A stretch of DNA of 64,000 nucleotides from Platerodrilus igneus (GCA_036346225.1 JARFIW010000885.1:62001-126000); one strand, 5' to 3'; numbered from the stretch's first letter, positions 23,753 through 35,400 are shown. The notes: generated by a model not told the origin, from the letters alone. Numbers and translations are program-made.

Positions 23753-25640
23753 TGTTACGTTTTTTTCGTGGCGGCCTGTTGGGCGCCAAAAATCTATGTT
23801 ACGTAACACAAAGAAAGTCAAGAAATGACCGGCTCAATCGGAGAGTAGGGGGGGAGGTTGTAGAAAGCAGACTGACATATGAGGTATGCGGCGGTAAGGA
23901 GTTAGTAACAGTACCTGCAATAAAAGAAATTAGAATAGTAAACCTGCAATAAAAAAAATTAGTCCTGCAAACCTGAAATAAAGAAAAAGCATAGCAGCAA
24001 TGAAAAGTCTAAATTCTTCAGCACTTTGTAGAATGTAAAAAAAAGAAACTGTTTAGATAAACTATATAATATAATAACGGTAAAAGCAATACAAAAATTT
24101 TTAGTACAAAGTGAGGTAATATTGGGGAGTAGCAGAAACGTTTCCTCACACACCAATTCAACATAAATCAGACAAAATGTTTAAAAAAATAAATAGGTAA
24201 GACACAATTGATATGAGTAATACAGTAAATAAATAGACACAATTGGTATGAGTAATCTAGTAGTATTGATTGTTTTTTTTTCTTTCTTTTTTTTTCTTAA
24301 AAGCGGACAAATCTATTGTAAACGGTATCAGAACAACGAAGACATGGCAAAACAACTGATAGTTATTTAAAGTACTAATAAGTAGGAAATAGTTCAACTT
24401 ACAAAAGTTCTTCAGCGACGCTCCCTTGCCATGGAAGTGTGAGATTCAACGATGTCCAGCACTAACGAAGCACTTCACCCCTGACTGTGAGGGTGTTGAT
24501 GGAACTTCTCACGCGTTACCCTAATCACACCTACGTATTTCACTGGGGTTAGCAGCAGACAATATCACGCGTCGTAACTAGGTAGTTGATAAATTTCTTG
24601 GTAATTCTATTTCCTAAGACCATAATTTCGAAATATTCTGAAGCACTAGTTTAATTGCAACTGGGACCAAAGGTATATTAGTTTCATAAACATCCCCAAA
24701 AGCAGTGAGAAACTACAGCCAATACCTTAGTAAACCGATAATCTATTATGTTTCGCAAATAACGAAATTTGCTCAAGCAATGATCTATTTTAGGTTCTTT
24801 GTTGTTAGAAAAAATTCAGAAACTACAGTAGCACTGTAGCACTTTGAAAAGAAAAAGGACCGTGAAACTAGATTGCACACACACTGTTAAAAAAAAGAAT
24901 CACAAAGACAAAGCAACTAGGAAAACCACAATGAGTAAAGCACGTGTATCACTTAAGTACGTCCGTCAAAATGTTTCGTAAAACACTTTTGTACAGTTAA
25001 TATACAATTTTTATTTCACAAGAAAACAACTAAAGAAAAATCGTGCCGTGCTCATACATGAACAATACGAAAATTAAATCCCGCATTGATTTTCACTAGT
25101 TAAAGCAAAGAGAGCAACAGTATCTTTTTAACGTACTTAGTATATCGGAATCAAGGACAAAACACGACTCCTCGCCTGTTTATTCAACTCGTTCCATTAC
25201 ACTTCTTATCGTCTCTTATCTAGACTTGCTAATAACCACATAAGGAACAAAATTTACCTTTCCGGCAAGACAAGAACGATGCACTCTATAATTAACTTCA
25301 GCATAATTAACGTTTACCTTACAAAATATCAAATATTTGATACACATATTCTGTGCTAAGTTTGTTATCTACTCAAAGGCATTAACACTTTGTGTTTCGC
25401 TTATCTACGCTAATATTTTTCCCACATTTAAATATTATTTTATTATTACATTAATTAGACTAGAATTTGAAGCAAAACATTATTTACACTTAACTTAAAA
25501 TGTCAAAATATACATGAGGAACTCCCAAAACGCGAATGTCGCAATCATATATAATAATTAATTACAGCGGTTTATAATTTTCAATTTATCTATCTTTAAA
25601 TTACTACACGCGAGTTAATAAATATCAAATACAGAAACAG
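23753..25640 (+). mobile_element. Solo LTR, TGTTACG family copy 1
   Basis: Starts TGTTACGTTTTTTCGTGGCG followed by CTGTTGGGCGCCA. It ends near GAAACA at about 25639, with GCAAT repeated at 23748-23752 and about 25640-25644. It matches 46560-48204 in inverted orientation along much of its length, including GAAGTGCTTCGTTAGTG and the block around GAGGAAACGTTTCTGCTACT. No coding sequence. Strand is given relative to the TGTTACGTT end; true sense is inferred. Confidence 0.82.
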
Positions 25641-25664
25641 CAATTTGCTGCAATGCATTTCTAA

Positions 25665-26720
25665 ATTGGGAAACAGCGTAAAAGTTTAAAACTACAAAAA
25701 TTGCACGTTACAAATACATAGCAAGTCTACAAAGAAGACAATAACAAACATTCCGCGCGAAAGCATGATGACAGCCAAAGAAAAGACAAACAACAACAAG
25801 AACCATTCACCTGGAAACCAGAGTTTTACTCTAGGCCAGAAGAACAAAAAAGAAAAGGACATAAACCAACACAAACAGTCATCTATCCAAAAGTACATAG
25901 ATGAATAAGATCTCTTCATTACACACTCAAACTACAAGAATTAACTTCAAAACAAAATAAAGAAAGAAACACAGAAACAAGAACTAAAACAACTAACAAG
26001 AAATAGATAGGATTAGAATAGAAACAGATAACAACACAAAACTAAACAAAGAAAACAAACACACACAAGTCGCCCGGGTGGAATCCGATTTCCGGCTGCC
26101 GATGGTCGGACCCACAAGGGCAGTGGACACAAACAACACTACACCAAAAACAACAAACAAACAAACCAAAACAAACCACAGAATCAACAAACAAACACAA
26201 AACACAAGAATATCCAAACAAACAACAAAACAACAACCAAAACAAAAACAACAAATCACAAACATATCACAACACAAACACCCACCTGATGGGGCTCGCC
26301 TTTCGGGGTTTCCGACTGCCGATGGCTTCGTGGGGCAATTCACATCAAGGAAACCATGAGAAAGCAGATTTCCGGCTGCCGGCAGTCCGCTCCTCATGAC
26401 ACAAACGCAACACACAAACACAACAAACCAGAACACCAACAAACAACAGACAACAAACAAACAAACAAAACAAATCATACAAACAATCACAACACAAACA
26501 CCCACCTGGTGAGGCTCGCCTTTCGGGATTTCCGGCTGCCGATGGCTTCGTGGGGCGAGTCACACTAAGGAAATCATGAGAAGAGCGGATTTCCGGCTGC
26601 CGATGGTCCGCTCCTCATGACACAAACACAACATTCCAACACAAGCACAACATGACACCCAGTAACCTATACCCACACAACACAATTTAACACAACACTT
26701 TTGAGGATTAGACTAAGTAA
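25665..26720 (+). other. LINE 3' untranslated region
   Basis: A- and C-rich sequence of the same composition as the LINE coding strand, with many ACAAAC stretches. No protein is supported. It includes the 220-bp tandem repeat at 26264-26640. The 3' end of the LINE is not sharply defined, and no clear poly(A) tail is seen. Confidence 0.65.
26264..26640 (+). repeat. Tandem repeat in the LINE 3' UTR, period about 220 bp
   Basis: Two copies of a block containing CACAAACACCCACCTG, GGCTCGCCTTTCGGG, CGATGGCTTCGTGGGGC and CCGCTCCTCATGACACAAAC begin at about 26265 and 26485. The 15-base core TTTCCGGCTGCCGATGG, with small variants, occurs five times, the first at about 26089. Confidence 0.88.
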
Positions 26721-26982
26721 CTAACAACATATATTATTATTATCAATTAATCAAGGGATGGGTTAAGGTGGAGGGTAGTTTAAGTAGTTTTTAGGGTAGA
26801 TATAAGAAATGTATGGTATCGACCACCACAAAATACAGTGTTACTTATAAGTTATTTTGGGAATCACGTTCTGTAATAGTGTTCTAGGTTACAGGTTTAG
26901 GTAGGTGTTCAAATGAAAAAAAAACATGTCTCGTTGATATTTGTTGTTTTAGATTTTGCCATGTTTTGGCGGGTGGTTGATA

Positions 26983-27262
26983 TGCTCCACCCGAAGGTAC
27001 TACATTGGCCAGGAAGCGAGTTTTTTTACCTGAAAAATTTTGAAATTTTACCAAACCCTTGCTGTACCAAGCAAGGTAGGGATCTTTAACATGCGTGACA
27101 ACAGTCACACACGGGACTTCCATTTTATCTCTCATCCGAACGAAGGTGTATTTTTATGAAAAATGCTTGCCTAACATTTTTCAAACGGATCGTGTCGGGA
27201 TTCGAACTCGGGACTTGGGCGTAGTAGTTACACGCATACCAACTACGCCACGGAGCCGCCAT
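26983..27262 (-). repeat. tRNA-derived SINE, copy 3 (full length)
   Basis: On the minus strand the element starts at 27262 with a tRNA-like head. It has a perfect RNA polymerase III box A (TGGCGTAGTTGG) and a box B (GAGTTCGAATCCC). The body common to the other copies follows and ends at GGGTGGAGCA near 26985. About 280 bp in all. No poly(A) tail. It lies just upstream of the ORF at 27477. Confidence 0.9.
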
Positions 27263-27449
27263 AAATCCTGGGGCCACTGGCCTGTAGCTTATGACCGACA
27301 CGATGGCTATTCGCTACAAGCCGCTCCTTCATCAGCTAGCTCGTCGAACAGGACTGACGGTTATGCATCCACAACAATTTCGCTTGTATCCTCTTCCTTG
27401 GCACCCGCATAGCTGGGAAACTACCTCGAGCTGTCACCGTTCCGCTGCA

Positions 27450-27477
27450 GTAGGAGGTTTTGGATGTATCTGGCGCA
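27450..27477 (+). repeat. 28-bp repeat, left copy (inverted partner at 30881)
   Basis: An exact inverted copy occurs at 30881-30908; the core is GGAGGTTTTGGATGTATC. It lies directly before the ORF start at 27477. It may mark the ends of an element of about 3.5 kb or a shared promoter fragment. Confidence 0.85.
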
Positions 27478-28304
27478 TGGATTTTTCTTGTGTTGACGTT
27501 ACAAGTGATGTGCGAGTACCACAATTAAATATCAACCAACTAGTTGGTAAGTCAACCTATAGGTTAGGCGAATTTCCTCCAAATTATCACCACCATATAT
27601 TAGAAGTTGGTTTTGATTTATATGGTGGTCTTCAACCTGCCATGCAAGTTATTTGCTGTAGTGGTATGTGTGCTGATTCTACGATAACATTCTCTTACTT
27701 CGATTGGAAGAAATTGTGTACTTTTCAAGTGGAATTTCAAATTCGCCAATTTGCTCAAGACTCAAAACAAGTCAGATTAAATGGTTTGACTACTGGAAAC
27801 GATGTTGTTGAGATACAATTGGATCAAGATTTCAAATTGCAGCTGAGCACAGCCTTTAATAGAAGTATATGGCTGTTGAACAATTTTGAAAAAGAGAATT
27901 TATATAATATGGAGATTACGAAAGATGGGAATGTTATTGTGCTACCTGCGTACGAGTGCATCAAGCTATTAAATTTGCGAGAATTGATCTGTTTTAAAAT
28001 GGCTGAGTTAAGGTGTAGAAACTTTCCAGAATTTTACGAAAAATTTGTTGGTGATATAAAAAAAGTATGTGGAAATACAACGGAGGAAGAAAGGGTTCAA
28101 ACGTTATTAGAGGGAGAGAGCAGTGCCAGTATTTCTCTGTCAAATGATTGCAGCAATTTAAATTACTTGACAGTGTTGGAACTTATTAAATGTTTCCCCA
28201 TTCAGTACTTAAAAGATGCAACTGCAAGGCAATCGCTTGCGCAAATGTTTAGAGATTTGGATATCCCAGATTCGCCAGACTCTGGTTACCACAGCAGTTT
28301 ATAG
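27477..28304 (+). CDS. Unrecognised intronless protein, about 275 residues
   Basis: A long open frame extends from 27291 to 28304. I prefer the ATG at 27477 (MDFSCVDVTSDV) because the frame before it overlaps SINE-adjacent sequence and looks non-coding. The protein is acidic and well structured in composition, without low-complexity runs. Features visible: a segment FSYFDWKKLCTFQVEFQIRQF, a beta-like stretch NVIVLPAYECIKLLNLREL, and a Ser/Asp-rich C-terminus ending SPDSGYHSSL. There is no signal peptide, membrane segment or zinc motif. An ATTAAA polyadenylation-like signal follows at about 28332. A 28-bp sequence immediately before the ATG recurs inverted at 30881-30908. Codon use and length argue for a real gene or a recent element-borne ORF. 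I do not recognise the family. Confidence 0.65.
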   Translation: MDFSCVDVTSDVRVPQLNINQLVGKSTYRLGEFPPNYHHHILEVGFDLYGGLQPAMQVICCSGMCADSTITFSYFDWKKLCTFQVEFQIRQFAQDSKQVRLNGLTTGNDVVEIQLDQDFKLQLSTAFNRSIWLLNNFEKENLYNMEITKDGNVIVLPAYECIKLLNLRELICFKMAELRCRNFPEFYEKFVGDIKKVCGNTTEEERVQTLLEGESSASISLSNDCSNLNYLTVLELIKCFPIQYLKDATARQSLAQMFRDLDIPDSPDSGYHSSL

Positions 28305-30526
28305 ATGTTATCAATACGTGTATGTATTCTATTAAAACATTATATTTTCTTGATAAAGTTTGTTTTTACATATTTGTATCGCTAACATTACCATAAATTA
28401 TTAATAGACGTATTAAACTATCTTGTTTTTATTTTTAAGTTTAAAGTGGTGTACTCCGCAAATAATAAACACAATTTACCGCATGTTAACAAAAAGTTGT
28501 GGGGAAATTTAAAGACGAGTTTAACGGTGACTTGGTGTTAGAATTTGTAGGTAGTAAGGCTAAGTCCTACTGTATTGTGCGCGAGAAGGACACGATTAAA
28601 AAAGATTAAAGGGATCTCACGAAGTGTAGTTAAGTAAAACCGCGGGTGCTACAACCTATAACGAGCATATATCCCCAAAGGGGTGGGCATCCAGCTACGC
28701 AACAGTGCGTGGGAGAATAAGGATTCTCTCCAATAAGAAATTAAAGTCATTGGTAATGGTAGAAATGTTAAACTTATAAAGGCGATTATTAATTGTGGTT
28801 TAGTGATCGCGTTTGTGCACTCTTCGAGCGTCTTCGGCAATCTTCGATTGTTTCCAAAGAAAATATTCAAGCCTGCCATTTAATGTCGTGGTGTAACATT
28901 GCCCACGGTTAAGCTTATACATCCGTCGGCAGCAAAGTACTTAAACTCTGGGTCTTGCAGTATCGTTTTTACAAGAATAGCTTACAGCAACACAAGGAAA
29001 AACAGCACGGTATGTCATTAAGCAGTAAACGTTTAGCTCCACCAGTTGTTAAAGGGTCTTGTACGAAACAACCAACATCCGTGTAAAGCGTGCGAGATGG
29101 AGATGTTAAAGTCTGCATACCCTGGTCCTAATAGCACAGCAACCTAATTAAGGTAGGTCCGTAAGCAATATTTAATTGCTGTTAATTGACTTGCATATAG
29201 CGTACTTTCCTATTGTAATAACCGCATTTGTTTAGAGAAGAAATTTAAACAGCTTTCACATGTGATTCACATGTTCGTTAAGAATTTAGAATATTTGCTG
29301 GATTACGAGTTACAAATGAATTAATGCTACGTTGGAGGTTTCGAAAATATTGAATTATAATGCTTCTATGACTCTATGCAAGGTTTCCCGATTAGCGAAA
29401 TAGATAGGATACCAAGAAAGAATGCAGTAAGTCATACACTTTCCCTCTAATGTAAATTATTAATTATACACCAAACGGTATCAATTAACCTTGCCATTTC
29501 TACATTATTGTTAAGCATGCATTGGAATTTTTGGTTGCTGTAATTTCTTGTTTAAAGTAACTTAGTTAAATAAAGTGTAATTTAAAATTCATAAGTGATT
29601 GTATAGTCAATTATTACAATTGAAAACACATTCAGGGAATAATTTATTTGCTCTATATATTTTACAGTAACGTTTCCGAACAAAACTTTCTGCTTTTAAT
29701 TAATTAAAAGCATGCAAGTTTCTGACATATATTCCTAAATAGAAAATAAGTAGTTGATGTACCGTTGAATGGAGTTCATCCTTGTTTACACAAATTTCAG
29801 ATCATGCGAACTAGCGGCTTTGTTAATATTATTTAAAAAATCAATACGTTAGATGGATAAGGTGTTCAGTGGCGGTAGCTAGGGGATAGTTGAACACGCA
29901 TTATTTTATCAATAAATTTTATTTAATATGATTAGTTTTTTATTTTCAACACCAAAATTCTAAGGTTCACAAAACAATTTCTACAACCGGTTTGTATTTT
30001 CCCTAAATACGTGCTGGCTACCTTGTGTGAATCCTCGGCAATTATTTGGAAGTACGTTAACCTATGCATGGGGACATAAAGATATAGATAAGTTTTAAGT
30101 TTTTGCTTATAGTAGCATGTAAGTTAGTTATAAGACATACCTACCACCCCATCCTTAATATCTCCTTCGCCCTGGCGACATGTGTTTACCTCCACGTGGT
30201 GTCGCTGGACGGTAAAACATATTGTTGGATTAACAACAATATGTCTTATGACTGAAAACACGTCTCCTCCTTTTTACATTAATCTCTTTTTGTTACAGGT
30301 CTATTTAAACAACCCATTAATTTCTTTTTTGTTACAGGTTACTTTCAACTGCATGGATTCAACTACACGAGGAAAATAATGCTATACTTTGTAAAAATTG
30401 TAATTAGTTTATTAAACTGTAAATTGGATAAAATATATTATTAAATTTGTGCGTGCTTAATTTATTTATGTTGGTTAAAAGACTGTAGATATTAAAAAGG
30501 AGAGGTCATTAGAAATCGACATTGAT
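28305..30526. other. AT-rich non-coding stretch
   Basis: No gene that I can support. At 30289-30337 two near-identical pyrimidine-tract plus TTACAG acceptor-like sites lie 38 bp apart. Confidence 0.5.
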
Positions 30527-30816
30527 AAAAAAATCTTAAAATTGGGGTAGCTCTCTTGGGGGTGGTGCAATCTAAAAAATTCCTAGAAATTCGGGTAGCT
30601 GAGAAAAATCTAATATTAATTGATACCAAACAATGTACATTTATCTCGAAAGATGCATTGGTTAGACGAAGAAAACTATTTTGGTTCAGAATGTTAGCGG
30701 TAAAAAAATCTTAAAATGAGGGTAGCTCCCTGGGGGGTGATGCAATCTAAAAAATTCTTAGAGATTCGAGTAGCTGAGAAAAATCTAATATTAATTGATA
30801 CCAAACAATGTACATA
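30527..30816. repeat. Tandem duplication, period about 175 bp
   Basis: A block of about 115 bp at 30527-30641 is repeated at 30702-30816 with few differences. Shared blocks are GCAATCTAAAAAATTC and TAGCTGAGAAAAATCTAATA. It is not coding. Confidence 0.88.
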
Positions 30817-30880
30817 GTGGGTTTTTACATGTAAAAACCTAGGTTAGGGGGCGTTTTGAGCGGCGCAGCGGCGGCGGCGT

Positions 30881-30908
30881 TGCGCCAGATACATCCAAAA
30901 CCTCCTAC
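30881..30908 (-). repeat. 28-bp repeat, right copy
   Basis: Exact reverse complement of 27450-27477. It is followed by a GC-rich to C-rich stretch (a run of C near 30971-30980) unlike its surroundings. Confidence 0.85.
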
Positions 30909-32699
30909 TCGCTGCTCACCTTGTTTCAACCGGAGGCGAAGGTAGGTAGATGTTGATTCCGCGATCGATTTCCCCCCCCCCTAATTGTTTTTTACTAAAG
31001 GCTAGCCCGGTGTTTTCATTCGCCTTTGGCGGTCTCTTATTACCGAATAGTGGGCGTACGTTTGTCGTTGTAGTGCTACATATTTTTTTGCTTGGGCTGA
31101 CACTACTACTTCATTAACACCATACTGTAAGTTAGGTGTCTGCAAAACTAAATCTTCCGACGTAACTAGGGGTCTATTCCTTGGGTAGAGCTATGAGCAA
31201 TGGGGGGGTAAGTCGAAATCTGTGGGGGGTCACACTCAAACTAAAACAAACAGGCGCCACCAAGTCCAGATTAATTTATATTAATGGCATAGCAAATTTC
31301 TAAGAGCGGACGTGGAGACCCAAAGAAAATAAGATCGCCTTCGCTGACTCAAAAACTTGTCTTAACAGAATAAGACGCTGTTCCTGTAAGGAAAAATAAT
31401 AATTAAGTCACATAGAAATTGGGAACACAATTTGCGTCCTTCAAGTATACCTAAATGCATAGAGAATATTTTCTACATAATGGAATCATAAAAATTTAAC
31501 TCTTACTGTCTTTTGTTTATCAGGTCTGATCAAACTAGATCAGAATAAAAACTTTAAATGTAGATTATTAATTTACTAGAAAGAATTTTCTTTGTTTCAG
31601 TAAATAAAATTTCATTATAATTAAATAAAATAAATATTTGATATTCTTGCAAAATTGTTGTAAGGTTTCTCAACTGATCCTTACTCAAATATATTACAGT
31701 TCAGTGTAACTAACAATATTAAGTTTCTTTATAACCCAACCAGATCTGTGTAGGTCACTTACAAATGAATATACGAAATTTTCTCATTAATTTAACAAAA
31801 TTAAAATTAGTCTGAAGTCAAAAGAATCACCAAGATATTCTCTAATTTTATCAAAAGTGGCAGTACTGTAATGCTAAACATCTGTTAGCCATTGTGTAAT
31901 TGTTGACGGCATTGTTCAAACAAACAGGTGACGTAATAGCAGCTGTTAATTAACGTTGTAGCCACGTGTAGTCACATATTTACGGAACTAAGTGAAATCA
32001 AATTAGATACTGGGGAAAACCAGCCTAATCACAGGTAAACTGAATAACAATTTTGTACATCTAACAACCAAAATGAAATAATGTACTTTCAGAAGGAAGT
32101 ACTGAGGAAATTCTTAATTCTATTACGAACCCAATTACCGGCTGTCGTCCTTGGTTGCAATGGAAACAACTTCGCAGAGCGGGACCTGCAGCTAAATATG
32201 CTTGTTTTCCATGCTTTAATACAGATGTAGGAGCGAAGCAGATTTTCACATTGGTTCACGGCAGCATTACTTCATAGCGTACTCCTCCGTTGTCGAATTT
32301 TATTTACAAATATAATCTTTCATTGCTTAGTCCATAAGTTAAAGTTTCTAATTTATCGTTGCAATTTCTGACGTGTTGTTGCGGTTTCTGATTTATCCTT
32401 GCGCGTTACTCAGGAAGTGTTTCACAAAAATAAAGCGACTCGAGGTCACTCGCCATTCTTTTGAATGCATCTTCACGCTGCTTTTAACTATCGACGAGTG
32501 CGCTCGCTGCGTTCTTGCATGGTGGGAGGATCATAAGTGGGGTTCTCGAACCTCTCACGCGCGCGCCAGTGGCTGTGGAATTGCACCGAATTTCGAAACA
32601 AATAGACTACTAATCCTAGATATAGTAATACTATAAAATTTAATTGTTACTCGAATCTTTATTTTAGTTAATAAAGGTATTTCAATATTCATTGTACGT
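30909..32699. other. Non-coding stretch
   Basis: Mostly AT-rich, without a supportable gene. A more GC-rich patch at about 32430-32600 may belong to the degraded gypsy-like element that follows. Confidence 0.45.
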
Positions 32700-33554
32700 T
32701 TAATGAATAGGTTCTTTTACTGCTAAAATAAAATTGTTACAGTAGTTTTGATACTTCTTGCTCTTTGGATTGTAACTCTGTGTTTTTCTTGAACCTCTAC
32801 ATCTACAGCGCTTAGACTTGTCTCCGAAGCGAGAGTGGTAATAGCACGTTGGCTCGAGTATATTGTTTAGCTCGCTTTCGTGTGCAGAGCGGTTACTTGC
32901 CGTGTTCTCGGTTTGTTTGGTGTACCGCTGCAGTGCGTCTTGCAGCTGTGTCATTTAATTTGTTAGCGTTTGCAGCATTCTGCTAACTGGATCGTCTGAT
33001 ATGGCATGGGCGTATGTTTCGTCATTGACATCCGCCATTCTATTCGCTAACGATTGTCTAGCGTGTCGGAATCGAATGCAGTTAGAATGCGTTGCCCGTG
33101 TAGCGGTAGTGCGTTTTTCCACTGCATTGCGATGAAATCGACGGTGGCGGCTGTGTCGGCCAGTGTGGCATCGTTACTAATAGGACTGCGATTACCATTT
33201 CATTTTGAACCGCGGATTCCCTTATCCTCGCTGCTAAGCTTGCCGGTCTTATAATCAAACCAATGCAAAATTTGACCTTCATGTCCCTGAAAGCTTTTTC
33301 TGAGAGGCTTGCTGCCCCCGGATTAAATGCCTGAACTAAGCCCACTGTAGGGAATGCGTCCTTATCTTATTTAAAACTTTGGGACATATGTCTCCTAAGA
33401 GCTCGTTCTTACGGAAAATAAACGCCTTTCATTGCTTCCAACCTTCCGGTAAGGAGGGATCTGCCAGCTTTTTGATACGTTCAAGAATAGCAGCCTGATC
33501 TAGATTGCTAGGGACGATTTCCGCTAGCTCTATCAGTGTTTCGACTTTATCCAT
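32700..33554 (-). pseudogene. Ty3/gypsy gag relic
   Basis: On the minus strand a frame starts at ATG 33554 (MDKVETLIELAEIV) and runs to about 33429 with ILERIKKLADPSLPEGWK. After several stops it continues with ASNRSAHESELNNI and the zinc-like motif CYYHSRFGDKSKRCRC. That Cys-x2-His-x2-Phe-Gly pattern is common near the end of insect gypsy gag proteins. There are multiple stops and shifts. No pol is found. Confidence 0.65.
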
Positions 33555-34080
33555 TTCTACAACATAAAAGACCTTAACAGGTGTTATACTAAATTTCGAT
33601 GAGCCGTACGGCTTGTATTAATCACCCTGCGTCGCAATCTCGACTAAGATCGAGGTGCGCGGCTCAGAGCTGAGCCTTACGGCTCGTGTTTGCACTCTAC
33701 GGCTCAGAAATCTTTGAGTCGCACGACTCACTTAGACGAACCGTCTCTTAATGAGGGGCCGGCTCCCGTAGTCAAGCTTGCGGTTCTAAGGATTGATCCC
33801 TATGCCTCCTAGGATTGGGTCTTGCTTCAGCGAAGGTGGAGGCCCACCGTCCAATTGTAGATAACCGGGACTAGGAGTGCTCGGTTATTATAAGGCAAGC
33901 TATACCATTAATAGAGAAAAACTCATTTGCTTACCAAAAGTTTTACGTAATTGGTCACGATTGCACTACTACGCACAGATGAACTGTACATACACTCATT
34001 GATGCGAAACAAAGCGTACTGAAGTATATTCCGCGCGCTCGCGACGCTTAAGCGGGCGCCAGAGTGCGCGAGCGCGTGGG
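33555..34080. other. Leader of the gypsy relic, with a cluster of short palindromes
   Basis: Non-coding, more GC-rich than its surroundings. Between about 33599 and 33730 the words ACGGCTC or GAGCCGT recur, forming short palindromes such as GAGCCGTACGGCTT. It may be the LTR or 5' leader of the minus-strand gag relic, but no paired LTR is present. Confidence 0.45.
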
Positions 34081-34560
34081 ATGCTGACGCACGTCGAGGT
34101 GGAAATGAGGGATGAACGAGCAGAAATCATTGAAAGAAACGGGAATGTAATTTCACAAGGTCAAGCCGAAGACACAGAACTAAAATTTCCAATTGTCAAA
34201 TTTAGTAAGTTTCTCAAGCGACATCACAAACGTGATGGCAAGACAACATTATTCGGTTTTTCATTACTAAAACAAGATTTTCCTGAAATAGCTTGTCTTA
34301 AATGTTCGTGCCATTAAATTCATCTGGCAACAACAAAAACTTGCCTCCAATTACCACGATCAATACAAGATCTTTTACGTAATTTAGGTGCTCATTTTAG
34401 TCGTAGTTGTGGTAGGCGTGAAAAGTTTAAAGAATTTCAAGTTTTCTTTTATGTAGAAATGCATAAAACATTTACTCCAAATATAACTCCTTGGTTATTC
34501 TTAAAGAATTGCGTTGGCAAGGTTGTGTAGCAGTTGGATAATGAATGGAAGAAACACATG
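34081..34560 (+). pseudogene. hAT-type transposase relic, middle part
   Basis: The frame to 34317 contains LLKQDFPEIACLKCSCH. It continues after a stop with LPRSIQDLLRNLGAHFS, FKEFQVFFYVEMHKTF and TPWLFLKNCVGKVV. This resembles the hAT transposase core where a Cys-x-Cys-His is followed by '..R..EF..F......L.P..TRWLSL'. The first piece may include unrelated sequence at its N-terminus. It is not functional. Confidence 0.6.
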
Positions 34561-35159
34561 ACAAACTCGGTTTAACACTTAACCTGAGTTATGTGATCCC
34601 CCATTTATTATATCAATATAAAACTAATACCTAAGAAAGCTATTAGGAACTATTAGAAAATATTAGGAAAATGCAACAATGTAATTAAAAGACAATTTAT
34701 TACAATTTATATTCAGTTTATAAACGTTCATGAGAACGGAAGCGCTACAAAGCAGCACAAGGATAAGTGACACTGCAAATGTCAGGTCACAGACGGTCGT
34801 AGGAAGTCACGTACCAAGATTACGCAGAAGTAAGCCTGCAACATTGTAATTATGAATAGCTTTTAAGATAGCAACTATGTATTATGAATAGAATCAAGTG
34901 AAAGCGGACATTAGGTCCGCAGATTCCCACAGAACTGTGAAGGGGTAGAGAGATTATATAAGGCCCGGGAGCTCCACTCGCAGGCAGTTCATCAAACGTT
35001 CAGCTTTTGCATTGCACTTTGTAGATAGCTCACTTGTACAATTAAGTAATAATTTTGGACTTAGAGTAATAATTCAAGATTGTCTAAATTCAATATTTAA
35101 TTTCTGTATAAAAATTAAATAAATGTGTTAAAGTTCAAAGAAGTCTTTTTAAAAAGGAC
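34561..35159. other. Probable solo LTR between hAT fragments
   Basis: Non-coding. It has a TATA-like ATTATATAAGG at about 34953, a cluster resembling a transcript start (CAGTTCATCAAACG) and AATAAA near 35118. The layout resembles an LTR, and it separates two parts of one hAT relic. Ends and target duplication could not be fixed. Confidence 0.4.
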
Positions 35160-35400
35160 CGCTCGAAGCCACGAACCTTAACTCCTGTAAGCGGAAAAAT
35201 ATTGGAAGGTTGCTTTTGAATCAAAGGATACAATAGATCAGACAATGTTTTTAAAATCATACCGTTTTTGCTAATTTGGCTTTTTTCAAATGCTCCTATA
35301 GAAAGAATATTTGGTAATTTAAAAAATATAAAACTGAACACAGAAATAGGTTGGATACCGACACCGTATGGACATTATTGATAGCCAAGAAAGGGATTAT
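35160..35400 (+). pseudogene. hAT transposase relic, C-terminal dimerisation part
   Basis: One frame reads SNAPIERIFGNLKNIKLN. A shifted frame then reads LDTDTVWTLLIAKKG. Together they match the hAT C-terminal pattern 'A.vER.FS..k.iK...R..l...t...ll..k'. It fits the fragment at 34081-34560, separated by inserted sequence. Confidence 0.65.

Larger units (their letters stand above)
8810..26720 (+). mobile_element. R1-type non-LTR retrotransposon (LINE) split by five LTR insertions
   Basis: Two overlapping ORFs run along the plus strand. ORF1 is a gag-like protein with three zinc knuckles. ORF2 carries an APE-type endonuclease, reverse transcriptase and a C-terminal Cys-Cys-His-Cys motif. ORF1 ends at 12840 and ORF2 starts at 12833, so they overlap by eight bases. 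This arrangement, three gag knuckles and a C-terminal zinc motif are known features of the R1/TRAS group. The element is interrupted at 10034-12036, 12974-19713, 21202-21857, 22344-22938 and 23753-25640, each flanked by a short direct duplication of LINE sequence. The sense strand is A- and C-rich. The 5' boundary is unknown and the 3' boundary approximate. Confidence 0.88.

Noticed and set aside
26042..26563. Minus-strand ORFs rich in Cys, Val and Phe (for example 25993-26505)
   Set aside because: Antisense of the ACAAAC-rich LINE 3' UTR. The hydrophobic composition comes from the base composition.
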